Source: Lycium barbarum
Taxonomy: Eukaryota > Streptophyta > Magnoliopsida > Solanales > Solanaceae
Length of the DNA stretch: 64,000 bases
NCBI RefSeq assembly: GCF_019175385.1
Contig: NC_083339.1
Location: forward strand, 26,131,637-26,195,636
Reading direction: 5' to 3'
The notes under the pieces were generated by a model. The model was given only the letters and a program-made list of their open reading frames with translations, did not search any database and was not told where the DNA came from. The position numbers were made by a program, and so were the translations under genes. This document shows, piece by piece, positions 11,989 to 23,324 of this stretch (the first letter of the stretch is position 1; the number at the start of each line of letters is the position of its first letter).

Positions 11989-12220
11989 CTTGTTTTTCAT
12001 GAAGGTAGCCAAATCTTCAACATTTACTTGTTTCCAAGCCACTCCAACTCCAAAATGAAATCATATTTGTGACTATGCGTTGCCCGGACTTCGATTAGTA
12101 CTTCGTAGCTTGAAATTTCACCCAAAATCTTCACTTTTATGTGAGATTAAGAGCCTTTTAATGGCTGAATTTTCTGGAACTTTGTAGCATTTTTTGTGAT
12201 GAAAATGGGGGTTTTTAGCC

Positions 12221-12310
12221 CTTTTATAGAGGGTGGGCCGACGTACTGTAGCTACAGTACTGCTGCAGTACTGTAGCGGTACTGTAGCATTTCTGTAGCA
12301 GCTCTGTTTC
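12221..12310 (-). promoter_or_regulatory. TATA box and palindrome cluster of S2
   Basis: Minus-strand TCTATAAAAG (12,221-12,230) is a good TATA box. Directly upstream in LTR sense is an 18-bp perfect palindrome, gtactgtagctacagtac (12,243-12,260). An odd-centred TACTGCTGCAGTA overlaps it, followed by further CTGTAGC copies to 12,305. This matches the position of the ACGGWCCGT arrays in other families, but with a different sequence. Confidence 0.6.
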
Positions 12311-12784
12311 TGCGCGACAGTTCAGTTTGTAACGTCTATAATTCTCTACTCCGACGCCCTATCGATGAGCGGTTTGTTGCATTACAAACTAGACTCGACG
12401 AACTTCATTTTAGGATTTTGAAACGCCTTAAAACTCCAAATATACATGGAGATATACCCCTCCAAATTTGACTAAAAATCTTTCCAGCATTTCTCAAATT
12501 TTCATCGAACTTATTTTCTTCAATTTGCTCGATCTCGAAATATTCTGAAACTCTCCATACATGATATTTATCACTTATTATACTAATAATGATCATGTTC
12601 TCATGTTTCAAAATACTCTTTCCCGATTACGACTTACGAGATCGTAATTCACCCTCTTTCTTCGTTGTTACGTACTTTCCATGGTTGGGCTTTTCAAAAC
12701 ATTATGGGACGTCTCCGACACTCCCTTACTACGGTGAGGTAAATGTCATACTCCTGCTCTGAAAACGCGGGGTGTAACAACAGT

Positions 12785-14460
12785 TACCACACTTAGCCAC
12801 GAAATCAGCTATATCCCTTTTCATTTGACACTACCAGTAGTGCTGCCTCAAATCACGATACGTCTTAGATGCCCCCAGATGAATGGAATATCCAGAGCTC
12901 TGGGCCTCAGCCAAGTTCAACTGAATTAAATCACCAATACGAGGAACGCACACGCGCCCCTTAATCCTTAAAGTGGCCTCAAAACCCTATCTTGAATCTT
13001 GCTCAACTGAGCATCCTTAAACCGATGAGTCTTGATCTGATCTAATAAGGAAGATCTCGCATTTACACAAGCCAAAACTCTGGTTGGGGCTGAAATACAA
13101 AGACGAATGAAACTGTTGGCCAGAGTCTGAACCTCCATAGCCAACAGATGCTCAACAGTAATCAAACGATATAAACTCCCCATACTCACAGCCTTATGAG
13201 TCAAGGCATCTGCAACAACATTGGCTTTCCCGTAATGATAAAGAATAGAGATGTCATAGTCCTTCAGGAGCTCCATCCGTCAGCGATGCCTGAAATTAAG
13301 ATCTCTCTGGGTAAATACATGCTGAAGGCTACGATTATCGGTGAAAACCTCACAATGGACACCGTACAAGTAATGCCTCCAAATATTCAAAGCAAGGACC
13401 ACGACCAACAACTCTAAATCATGGGTAGGGTAATTATTCTCATGGATCTTCAATTGATGGGAAGCATAGGTATGACTCTACCCTCCTGCATCAACACGAT
13501 ACCCAAACCCATACGGGATGCATCACAATAGACCTCAAAATCCTTACCCTCCACGGGTAATGCTAGAATCGGTGTTGAAGTCAAAAGAGTCTTGAGCTTT
13601 TGAAAGCTCTCCTCACAATCATCGGACCACTGGAAGGGAAGATCCTTTTGAGTCAATCTGGTCAAAGATAAAACAATTGAAGCAAAACCCTTCATGAATC
13701 GGCGGTTGTAGCTGGCCAAACCCACAAAACTACGGATCTCGATCACAGTAGTGGGCCTCGCCCAACCCCTCACAGCCTCAATATGCTGTGGATCAACCAT
13801 GATCCCTGCCTTAGACACAACATACCCAAGAACGCCACAGACTCTAACCAAAACTTGCACTTCGAAAACTTAGCATACAAGCTATTCTTCTTCAACAACC
13901 CAAGTGCAGTACGAAGATGGCTCTCATGCTCCTCTCTACTCTTGGAATACACAAAGATATCATCAATAAGCACAATCACAAAGGAATCAAGGAATGGCCT
14001 GAAGATGCCATTCATCAAAGTCATAAATGCAGTCGGGGCATTGGTAAGCCCAAATGACATCACAAGAAACTCATAATGCCCATATCTCGTCCGGAAGGCA
14101 ATCTTCGAAAAATCCTCAGCCCCGATCCTCAACTACTAGTAGCCTGAACACAAGTCAATCTTTGAAAACACTGAAGCACCCTGAAGCTGGTCAAATAAAT
14201 CATCAATACGAGGCATATGACACTTGTTTCGAATAGTAACCTTATTCAGCTGGCGATAATCAAAGCACATCCTCATAGATCTATCTTTCTTCTTCATACA
14301 CAACACATGAGCACCCCAAGGGGAGACACTCGATCTAATGAACCCCTTGCTTAATAAATCCTGTAACTGCTACTTAAGCTTTCTCAACTCGGTCGGTGCC
14401 ATCCGATATGGCAGAATAGGAATAGGGCGACTGCTTGGATCCAAGTACACATCATCACCT
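12785..14460 (-). pseudogene. Element 1 reverse transcriptase, RNase H and integrase zinc finger remnant
   Basis: Minus-strand pol upstream of S2. RT is recognisable by [31 protein letters not shown] and the catalytic [10 protein letters not shown] (about 13,970; usual form FIDDILVYS). Next is the connection segment with RSFVGLASYNRRFMKGF. RNase H follows with VYCDASRMGLGIVLMQ (about 13,500) and the [23 protein letters not shown] end (about 13,220). The zinc-finger part near 12,785-12,900 reads YSIHLGASKTYRDLRQHYW then MKRDIADFVAKCGN before S2. Stops and frameshifts break every domain. RT copies RNA to cDNA and RNase H removes the template; neither can be active here. Confidence 0.85.
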
Positions 14461-14760
14461 ATGTTTAGCATCTAAACCCAATTGTGTCAAGTCTCAATTA
14501 CTCAGTCCAAACCCGCATATCATAAAAACATCACAAGAATATCATAATAAAAGCCATAACAGAACACTATCCTCGTATCAAACGTCAACAAGTAAGATAC
14601 TATAATATCGTGATCAAGATATATCAATAGACCCCAATATCTATTATCTCTATGTGGCATCAAGACAATAACAAGGAACAAGACAAATCACAACACAACG
14701 GGGTGGCTAACCCCAATTACACAATAGGGCCCAACCTAAAGCATGACAGGCAGACACATA
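14461..14760. other. AT-rich stretch replacing part of the element 1 protease-RT linker
   Basis: Between the RT N-terminus and the protease motif, about 300 bp (for example the run of short ATATC/TATCA words at 14,570-14,660) does not read as pol in any minus-strand frame. It may be decayed pol linker or a small insertion. I see no terminal repeats or target duplication. Confidence 0.4.
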
Positions 14761-16351
14761 TGAATAAGTAGGCCCCGGATCAAACAATACATACACAACT
14801 TTATGTCGGATAGAAATGGTATTTGAGATCACTGCATCTGAGGCCTTTACCTCGGGTCTACCCGAAAATGCATAAAATCTGCCTCGACTAGACTGCCCTG
14901 CCTGAGATCCACCTCGAGAACCCTGCGACCCACCTCTACCAGCCTGTGAACCGCTGCGACCTCACTCAGCACCGCTTCTAGATAAAGCACCGCCACGACC
15001 ATTAGACGGTGCCGAAGTCCTCGAAGATTGAATATCCTACCTAGGTTGAATACACCCTCTACCAAAGTGTCCAAGCTCGCTACATACATAACAAATCCTC
15101 GAAGGCTAAACCTAACGTACAGAAGCTAAATACCCAATCGGAACCACACTACCGGTAGGTCAGAGATTAGATCACTCAGAAACACTCTGCCTGGAAGGCC
15201 CACTAGATGAAGCATGTAAAGCCGGCTGCACAGGACGGTTTAGAAGACTGATCGGTTCCCCTCGAGCTAGAACACCTATAACTCCTAATTTGTCATTGCC
15301 TCTTCTCACTATCCCCTTCAAATGCACGGGTCTTTGTGGCCTCGACTAAAGAAGCATGCTCAATGATGGACTGGAAAGAAGCCCCCATAGCCTTCATCTG
15401 AAGACAAAGAATCTGAAGGGAACCAACGAGCCCATCAATAAAGCGCCGAATTCTGTCAGGCTTAGTAGGAATCAAAGGACCTGAATAACGGGCCAGATAT
15501 AGATAGCGAGTCACATAGGCCTCCACAGACAATTCCCTCTGCTGAAGATGTAGAAAATCATCCCTATGCACCTCTCTCAAAGCCCGAGGCACATGCTTTT
15601 CAAGGAAGTCCCGGTAGAACTGAATCCAAGTCCGGTAAGGAGAACCCTCAGGTCAGCAAGTAACAAAATACCTCCACTATATCTTTGTGTCTCCGCGAAA
15701 CTGGTAGGACACATAGTCAACACTATGGGACTCTATGATCCCCATCCTATGTAATAACTCATGCATATCTAAGATGAACTCATATGCATCATCTCCAGAA
15801 GTACCTGAGAACCTCGGCGGCTCCAACTTCCTAAACCTCCCAATAAGATCCTGATTAGTCAAGGTCATAACAGGGCCTGCCACGGGTCTAAGATCATCCC
15901 CTGAGCTTGGCACTGCATCAATCTAAGGAGCCATAGCTACAGCGGGATGTGTTACTCGAGTAGGTCTCTGCTTAGGGGTTTGCGCTCTAACTCTAGTCTG
16001 CGAACCTCTGCCCAGAGTAGTAACACCAGTGGTAGCCTGCTGGGCATCTAGATGGAGTAGAACACGAATCATAGTATCCTGCATTATCTACTCTAAAGTG
16101 ATCTCGGGTTGTGTCTATGCTGGGGCCACATCATCCTCGGCGGCCTGGTCTCAAACCTGCTGATCTTCAGGCTCTGGAGACGGAGATCTCTCACACTGCT
16201 GCCCTACTGCCGGAGCCCTACCCCTAGAAGGGGAAGCTCTGCGGCCTCTAGCTCTACCGCATCCTCTGGCTGTTGCTCGCCCTTTGGTGCCAGTCGTAGA
16301 TGCGAGCTCTGGCACTTGGTATCGGGCTACTGAAGATCGAGTCCTCACCAT
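14761..16351 (-). pseudogene. Element 1 gag and protease remnant
   Basis: The probable gag start is the minus-strand ATG at 16,351 (MVRTRSSVARYQVPELAS), followed by an Arg/Ser/Pro-rich stretch. The capsid-like core follows with FRKLEPPRFSGTSGDDAYEF (about 15,800) and LREVHRDDFLHLQQRELSV (about 15,560). A CCHC zinc knuckle, CYVCSELGHFGRGC, lies at about 15,050-15,095. The aspartic protease motif is DPGPTYSYVS near 14,790, where related elements have DPGSTYSYVS. Gag forms the particle; protease would cut gag-pol. Frame breaks near 15,600, 15,290 and 15,100 mean no intact product. The gag N-terminus is separated from its leader by element 2. Confidence 0.8.
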
Positions 16352-16462
16352 TTGTGAAGGAGAAGTGATAAGAGTCAGATACCAATTTGATTGTTCCAGA
16401 TACCAATTAGAATAAAGTAGAATAATAAAATGGAAGAAAGTGAAGTTTTCTGAATGTCTTAT
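16352..16462 (-). other. Element 1 untranslated leader, gag-proximal part
   Basis: Lies between the gag ATG and the element 2 insertion. It contains two copies of CAGATACCAATT about 25 bp apart. It ends CTTAT at 16,458-16,462, the probable left target duplication of element 2. The leader resumes at 32,022 after CTTCT. Confidence 0.65.
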
Positions 16463-16640
16463 TGTCATGACCCAACCAGGGGCCGCGACGGGTACCCGGA
16501 GCTAGCTACCGAGCACCGCCCGCTCTACTACTTATCTTACTCATTTAATGCTCTTTTGCAAATTTTTATACATGAAAGTATAAGAAAAAAAATTTTGTAT
16601 AGAAACGTAAATGCTTTATATCCATTTGCCTCTCGGCCAT

Positions 16641-16644
<4 letters not shown>

Positions 16645-16702
<58 letters not shown>
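16645..16702. repeat. (TA)n microsatellite in element 2 3' LTR
   Basis: About 58 bp of TA repeat just inside ATGTGATAGCATC. In the 5' LTR this position is the exact centre of the 5.4-kb inverted repeat. That makes the tract the likely initiation point of that rearrangement. Confidence 0.95.
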
Positions 16703-16705
<3 letters not shown>

Positions 16706-16913
16706 ATAGCATCTTGTGAGACCATCTAACCCACACTGCGTATCTACGAGCCTCTACTGACATATTGTATATACATAGATGGAACAAGACTCCGTCGTGC
16801 CCAAAATATGCATATGTACCAAAAGAATGACCATAAGCACCTCGGAACAATGGAGCGCTCTCTATCAGCTGACAGCTACTGAGGATCTGGGCCAAGCTCA
16901 CCTCTCTGTCTAC

Positions 16914-18170
16914 CTGTGGGCATGAACACAACCTCCAAAGAAAACGGGCGTCAGTACGAATATTTTACTGAGTATGAGAGGCATAAACAATGAAGAAAGA
17001 CATCAATAATATAATGAGAACATCAGTATGAAACATCTGGATCTGAATGAAAATCATAAGGGAAGTAATGCATGCTGTCTTACTCATACTCATCATCATG
17101 TCATAAATGCATAATATGCAAGCTGCCCGTCCATGTCGGAACGGTGTGATAACCAGTAACAGTAGCCCGCGTCCAGGCCTCCCGCGTCTGGGGTACCATC
17201 TCATGCCACCCACTAGTGATGTCTGCCTATGCCAAAAGGTCATGGTGTATTCGTATAGCTGCCCGCCTTGGCGGTGACTGCCCGGCCAACTAGGCACGGT
17301 GTGAAATGCTCATGTCATGCTTATCATAAAATACTTATAGTAATATGCTTATCATCATATTCTTATCTTATCATAGTACGTGCATAAGGCTCAAAATCAG
17401 CTTTACTCTATCGGGGTGACGTAAGGTCGTGATCCCCCGATCCCATTATGGAGCAATTACTGACATTCTGCCTCACCTTGAAGGAACTAGCACTTAAGGT
17501 GAGTGTAGGCAATAAATAACATCATCATACCGTATCTCTTATCTTATATAGACATTTATGAATATAGGCTTTTAACTTTCCGAAAAATGGGAACTCATGA
17601 AGAGGATAAAGAGTTTACACTATAGGATTCATGCCATTAGAAGGAAAGGACTAGCCTCACATACCGTGGTCGTTTAACTAGGCTATCGCTCACTTGTTCT
17701 CCTTCGATATCACGTCGCTACCTTCATGAGAGAATTCGAATTAACATTAGTTAATTGACTACAAGGACGCATCGTTAATTCTAGGAAAAATTAGGCAGCA
17801 CTTCCTTTGTTTATACTACTTTTCCCATGTTCTATCTCAACTCCCAACATTCACAATACTACTCACAATATCACAATCAACAATCATCATTTATATATAT
17901 TTAGCAAAATCCACCATTTTCCTCCAATTTTCCCATATTTCTCCTTATAACTCATCTTTGTGTTTTCACGCATTCAATACTTGTTTCATGATATAAAAAT
18001 CATTATAACATATTCATAATCACAACTCTTCAACTTTCATGATTCAATTCCACTATCATTCAATTATGTCACTATTCACTCAGTAATGACCCACTTTCTA
18101 TGTTCTTCTACATTTCAAGTATCTAAGCCTTCCAATACCTTAAGCAACATGAAGTGATCATGAAAATTAC
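16914..18170 (-). other. Predicted LTR leader intron in element 2 3' LTR
   Basis: Minus-strand donor CCAAG|GTAATT at 18,170; acceptor CCACAG|GTAG at 16,914. TACTGAC branch-like sequence with adenine at 16,951, 37 nt from the intron end. The hairpin is CAGTAC (16,952-16,957) with TTACTG (16,965-16,970), weakened by one base relative to the 5' LTR copy. The donor here lost the G of GTAAG that the 5' LTR retains. Confidence 0.5.
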
Positions 18171-18422
18171 CTTGGATGATGGTTGAACAAGTCTTAAGTT
18201 GAAATACTTCACTTAGACAAAACCCTAGTTCCACATTATTTGGAATTCCTTGACTTAGATGAACTATGAGGAGTTTCACACTCTTGATTTCATGAATTTG
18301 GGTGTTATTGATCTAGATTTTCACTTGAATCCTTGGTTTGGAAGTGGTTGGAAGTTTCTAGAGAGAGATTGGGTCGTGTTGTGAGAAGGAGAAATAATAA
18401 AAATGAACTTGGATCATATTTT

Positions 18423-18700
18423 TTTTATAAATACAAAACCAGTCCCGATGCCATTATACAGTCCGTATAAATTTATACATTTCGTATAATTGACCGTAAA
18501 ACTGACTCAGTGATCACCCCTTTCTGTGTCAACTTGATGGTTCATTTGACGGGCCGTATAATTTTATACGGTTCGTATAATCTACCGTAAAACCCACTTT
18601 TCTTCAACTTCTTTCTGTGACACTTTAACGGTTCATTATACGGCCGTAAAACCATTATACAGTCCGTATAACCTACCGTATAATTCGCCAGTTCACTGAG
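18423..18700 (-). promoter_or_regulatory. Element 2 U3 promoter: palindrome array and TATA box
   Basis: Minus-strand TATTTATAAAA at 18,423-18,433 is TATA-like. Upstream in LTR sense are at least six copies or half-copies of TATACGGWCCGTATAA between 18,450 and 18,700. The nearest is about 20 bp from the TATA box. Predicted to start element 2 transcription; not tested. Confidence 0.6.
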
Positions 18701-18875
18701 TCTTATTTTTTCACTTTGTTTAATCTCCGATCCTTACGGGACCTTCTTAACAATTGTTCAACACCTCGATACCAATCAAATGAACGTTACCACTTATCTC
18801 CACAACATCGTATACACTATATACTTGTTAGCCTATTCACTGTACGCTTAACGGGAAAATTTCCAGGGTGTAACA

Positions 18876-18912
18876 TTCTTCCCCCCTTTTGGAACATTCG
18901 TCCTCGAATGTT
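18876..18912 (-). promoter_or_regulatory. Polypurine tract and adjacent hairpin of element 2
   Basis: On the minus strand AAAAGGGGGGAAGAA (18,876-18,890) abuts the LTR start TGTTACACCC. It is the expected primer for second-strand synthesis. Two bases upstream is an 8-bp perfect inverted repeat, AACATTCG (18,893-18,900) with CGAATGTT (18,905-18,912), loop TCCT. Confidence 0.85.
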
Positions 18913-19080
18913 AAACACTCGGGATTCTATAAAAATTTCGCCAGAGTTTCCCCTGTAACCTGGCACTACTGACCTGTCACAGCAACCCGTAATATCATCG
19001 CCTCACAGGGCTACATCACAATATCAACACATCTATGGCCACACATGACCAAAAAAACATAAAAATAAAGCATACATACC

Positions 19081-20408
19081 TTATATCGTCGACGTTTCAT
19101 CTTGAATCTCTTCCGGGGATTGGAACAAATGGGGGTACATGGATCTCATCTTCTCCTCTGCTTCCCAAGTCATTTCTTCCCGGTTGTTGTTCCGCCATAG
19201 AACTTTGACTGAAGCAACCTCTTTACTCCGAAGCCTTCGCACTTGCCTATCTAGAATAGCAATAGGCACTTCTTCGTATGTTAGCTTCTCTGTCACTGGC
19301 ACATCCTCTACCGGAACTATTCTTGTTGGGTCTCCAATGCACTTGCGGAGCATCGAAACATGGAATACTGGATGGACCGATTCAAGCTCCGAAGGCATTT
19401 TCAATTCATAAGCTGCCTGACCCACCTTATTAATGATTTCATAGGGTCCGATGTATCTAGGGCTTAACTTCCCTTTCTTGCCAAATCTCATCACTCCCTT
19501 CATCGGTGACACTTTCAGGAATACCCAATCGCCAACTTGAAATTCCAGGTCTCGTCGGTGATTGTCTGCATAAGACTTTTGGCGGCTCTGGGCTGTTAGA
19601 AATCGATCTCAGATCACCTTAACTTTTTCCACCGCTTGTTGGATCAATTCAGGGCCTATCAATTGTGCTTCTCCTGTTTCAAACCATCCAACTGGAGATC
19701 TACATTTCCTTCCATATAAGGGCTCGTATGGAGCCATTTGAATGCTGGAATGATAGCTATTGTTATACGAAAATTCAATTAGCGGTAAGTGATCATCCCA
19801 ACTTCCACCGAAATCCAGCACACATGCTCGCAGCATATCCTCTAAGGTCTGAATAGTGCGCTCGGCTTGTCCATCTGTCTGCAGGTGAAATGTCGTGCTA
19901 AGCTTTACTTGAGTGCCTAGACCTTCTTCAAAAGACTTCAAAAACTTGGCTGTAAACTGTGCCCCTCTGTCTGTGATAATGGCCAAAGGAATTCCATGAA
20001 GTCGCACAATTTCCTTGAGATATAACCTCGCATAATCTTCGGCTGAGTAGGTAGTCCTAACTGGGAGAAAATGGGCTGCTTTTGTCAATCTATCCACGAT
20101 CACCCATATAGAATCATACTTCCCTCGTGAACGGGGTAATCCCACAACAAAATCCATGTTAATGATTTCCCATTTCCACGAAGGAATTTCCATTGCTTGC
20201 AATAAACCTCCTGGCTTTTGATGCTCGGCCTTTACTTGCTGGCAATTCGGACATTGTGCCACAAATTCTGCTATGTCTCGCTTCATGCCATCCCACCAAT
20301 ATATAAATTTAAGATCATGGTACATCTTGGTTGCACCTGGATGAATAGAATATCGGGAATAATGTGCTTCCTCTAAAACCCGTTGGCGCAAATTTGCCAC
20401 ATCCGGTA
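19081..20408 (-). pseudogene. Element 2 integrase with chromodomain-like C-terminus
   Basis: Minus-strand. The zinc-binding region includes YSIHPGATKMYH and CPNC. Catalytic residues are Asp in NMDFVVG (about 20,153), Asp in ITDRGAQF (about 19,970) and Glu in GQAERT (about 19,862), a D-X35-E spacing. The C-terminal part has RYIGPYEIINKVGQAAYEL, HPVFHVSMLRK and a chromodomain-like VKVLWRNNNREEMTWEAEE tail ending at 19,081. The conserved FHPQTDG reads FHLQTDG here. A TGA stop at 19,609-19,611 splits core from C-terminus and fits a CGA-to-TGA change. S3 sits just upstream at 20,414. Apart from the stop this is the best-preserved integrase in the window. Confidence 0.88.
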
Positions 20409-20818
20409 CACATTGTCACACCCTAATATCCCTAGGATGTGATGGGCACCCGAACCCATATCCGGAGCCGAGCGAACCCACTGACTCTTATTACAGACGT
20501 AATCCCCTGGACTTTTAATCAAACAAAATGACAAATATAATAAAATAAATGCTTTCAGAAATATTCTCTTTTGTTGTACTCAAACCAAATGAAATCTGTA
20601 AACATATGGAATTTATCATATAACACAGAAGCACACATCGGCTGATGGAGCTGCTTACACACTGACATCCTATACCCACGACTCTGTCTGCAAAGTCTCT
20701 AACATTAACCAGATGTCATAGCACATATACTCTGACTCGGCGACACTCCAGTAATAAGTGGAGCTTGCCAACTCCGCTGGAACATCTTCTGTAATGACTT
20801 CTACTCATCTGGGTGTAC

Positions 20819-22610
20819 CTGCGCGGCATGAAACGCAGCCCCCGAAGAAAGGGGGTCAGTACGGAATGTGTACTGAGTATGTAAGGTATGAAGTACAGAA
20901 AACAGATCCATAATCGAAACAAATAGTACAAGGGTGAGCACATTATCTAGATTACCAAAACGCTTATTTTCCGATCACAATTCATATATGCAAGTGTCAT
21001 ATGTTAGAAGAAATACGGATCCAGAATGTCAGAATCATAAATCGTATGTCATGTATGCATATAACGTGCCCCGACCCTCAGTGAGGGACGCGGTAAATCA
21101 TATATCATGTAAGCATATAACGTGCCCCGGCCCTCTACTGCGGGACACGGTGAATCATATATCATATGCCATCCTGGCCACCGCCCCGTATCATCATAAA
21201 CATACATATAACAAAACCCGGCCCGCTAGTGAGAGGGACGCGGTGAACAATGCAGAGAAGTACGCACGAGAACATATCTTGGCCCGGGCTCAGTGAAATC
21301 CAAACTGAGGCTTGCACGAACAGAGTAGTGCGAAACCATATGCACACAAATCAAGGCTCGATAGATACGTACACTTGCTGACATCTGAAGGCTCAGAAAC
21401 AAGTTTCAGGTCAATCCGACTTCGTATGAGAAAGTTACAAATGTTTGAAGTACAGACGTTCTATAAGCGTTTCAAAGCAAATCCGAGATCTTTTTCGAAG
21501 GTTAGGGACATTAAGACTCACAAAATTCCTTTCAGAAACAAAACTCTTTACGCTCATCTCGTTACTCAATCGTATAACAAACTCGATCATATCAGACATA
21601 CTTATATCAGAAGTGAATTCAGAATCATAGGCAGACTCGGAAACATATTAAATAGAGCTTCAGAAATCATAGAGACATATCAAAAGGGTGAATACGAATC
21701 ATGAACAAACTCGGAATCACAGAATAGAGTAACCTCAAGATGCATATCATACCTTATTGGGCTCTAGGACATGCCAAAGAAAAAAAGGGTAAGCCTTACA
21801 TACCTGTTCCACGACCAACTAGCTACGTTTATTTGTCCAAACTTGCTAATCTACATTCAAGAGAATTGACATAATCATTAGATTCATCGACATATACTTG
21901 TCTTAGTTTTTCAAATGAATTCACTTATATTCTGCCGAAATTTCGGCAGCATTTCCCCTGTAAATGCAACATCCCCGAGAATCTAACTCGGCCAATTTAA
22001 CAACAACAACAAACCCGAGAATGCAACTCGGCCAAACTACCAATAGCAATACCAACAATCATATCTCCAATCTTCAACAATTTACTCAAAATGCATTCTA
22101 ACATTAATAACTTATTTTACATAATTCAACAGCATTTCATTTAGGTGCCAACCGATTATTACAGCACAATACACAACCTTCCAAATTAAATAAAACATCA
22201 ATAACACATTCCTTACCTTCAACTTCATGAACTAGATCAACAACCTACATATCAACAACTTCTTTTCAAGTTACCAAACCATCATTTTCATCATAGAATC
22301 CACATCGACAACTACTAAAATATCAAATAGAATCAATTCACCATAACTTACCAAAACAACCCCTTATTCGGCCACAACAACAACCTACATATTTTCATGG
22401 ATTTTCATCTATTTCTATACATTACAACAACAATTTAAATACTAAGTAAAATTAATCCATTCTTTCTACACAACATCATACATACACGGCCAACACTATA
22501 CATATTCGGCCACAACTCCAACATCATTATTCCATGAATTTCATTCGTTTCTACACACTCTAACATGTATAAATCATCCATAAAATATGTAAAAGAAGAT
22601 TGAACCTTAC
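20819..22610 (-). other. Predicted LTR leader intron in S3
   Basis: Minus-strand donor AGAG|GTAAGGT at 22,610; acceptor GCGCAG|GTACA at 20,819. TACTGAC branch-like sequence with adenine at 20,856, 37 nt from the end. The hairpin CAGTAC (20,857-20,862) / GTACTG (20,870-20,875) is perfect with a 7-nt loop. A CCCCCTTTCTTC tract lies between branch and acceptor. Confidence 0.52.
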
Positions 22611-22862
22611 CTCTTCCACTTGGCCCTTCAACTTTCGGCTAGGGTTAGGACAACACCAAAGGAATGGTTTGCTTTCTCTAACAACTATACCACGTCGTAG
22701 AGGACCTTCCAATTGGTTGAAAAGCTAGAAGAAAATATTTTTTTCTTGAGCACCTTCCATGGCCAAATTCGGCCAGCCCCTTGGCCGAATGTCTTTCTCC
22801 TCCTTTCTTCAATTTTCTAGAATTTGCAAGGTGAAGAATATGTGTTATTTTGCCCCCACCTT

Positions 22863-22952
<90 letters not shown>
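22863..22952. repeat. (TC)n(TA)n compound microsatellite in S3
   Basis: About 25 bp of TC followed by about 65 bp of TA. It gives spurious reading frames of repeated Tyr-Ile on both strands. Confidence 0.95.
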
Positions 22953-22955
<3 letters not shown>

Positions 22956-23324
22956 TCCACAAGCATGTGAGGGGCACATGCCCTCTCTCTAGAAGTTTCT
23001 TAAAATAAATAAATATGACCACTTGTCTTGTTATATAAACTTTGGTCCATATGTATTTATAATTGGCCCCATTCAAGAACCTTCTTGAATATTTTGTGAA
23101 ATTCCCATTTTGCCCCTAGTCTTCCACAATATTACCATGAACCACTTTGTGAATTTCCCTTTCTGCCCTTAGCCTTTCTCAATATTTCCATACTAATAAT
23201 ATTCATAAATAATATTCATAACAACTTGTACATTAAAATAAATTTTGGAAAATGGTCTCGCCCTTAACTTCTCGCGATTGTGTCGAATTATCTGAACGTA
23301 CAAAATACGGGCTATAACACACAT

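Larger units (their letters stand above)
9317..12779 (-). mobile_element. Solo LTR S2 (TSD ACAGT)
   Basis: A 3463-bp LTR with plus-strand ends TGTCACGACCC and GGGTGTAACA, flanked by ACAGT at 9312-9316 and 12,780-12,784. Without it the flanks rejoin inside the integrase zinc-finger coding region. It contains a direct repeat with a 61-bp period (10,162-10,189 and 10,223-10,250). A strong palindrome block and TATA box lie at 12,221-12,310, and a candidate leader intron follows. It is a different family from S1: its sense start is TGTTACACCCCGCGTTTTC. Confidence 0.95.
16463..18875 (-). mobile_element. Element 2 3' LTR
   Basis: A 2413-bp LTR with plus-strand ends TGTCATGACCC and GGGTGTAACA, directly abutting the polypurine tract at 18,876. 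It matches the split 5' LTR at high identity, apart from a missing block at the TA repeat. The ACGGWCCGT array (18,440-18,700), TATA-like box (18,423-18,433), donor (18,170), hairpin (16,952-16,970) and acceptor (16,914) follow in LTR sense order. Confidence 0.93.
20414..23319 (-). mobile_element. Solo LTR S3 (TSD CACAT)
   Basis: A 2906-bp LTR with plus-strand ends TGTCACACCC and CTATAACA, flanked by CACAT at 20,409-20,413 and 23,320-23,324. Excision would rejoin the element 2 pol linker. It shares family features with S4: sense start TGTTATAGCCCG, AACGTGCCCC hairpin repeats at 21,061-21,245, and an AACTCGGCC repeat near 21,990-22,035. It also has a (TC)n(TA)n tract and a palindrome GCATGTG-CACATGC near 22,965. 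Confidence 0.95.

Noticed and set aside
16454..16931. Several frames with long Tyr-Ile runs on both strands (also at 22,678-23,076, 44,274-44,465 and 47,531-47,833)
   Set aside because: Translation of TA microsatellites; no coding signal outside the repeat.
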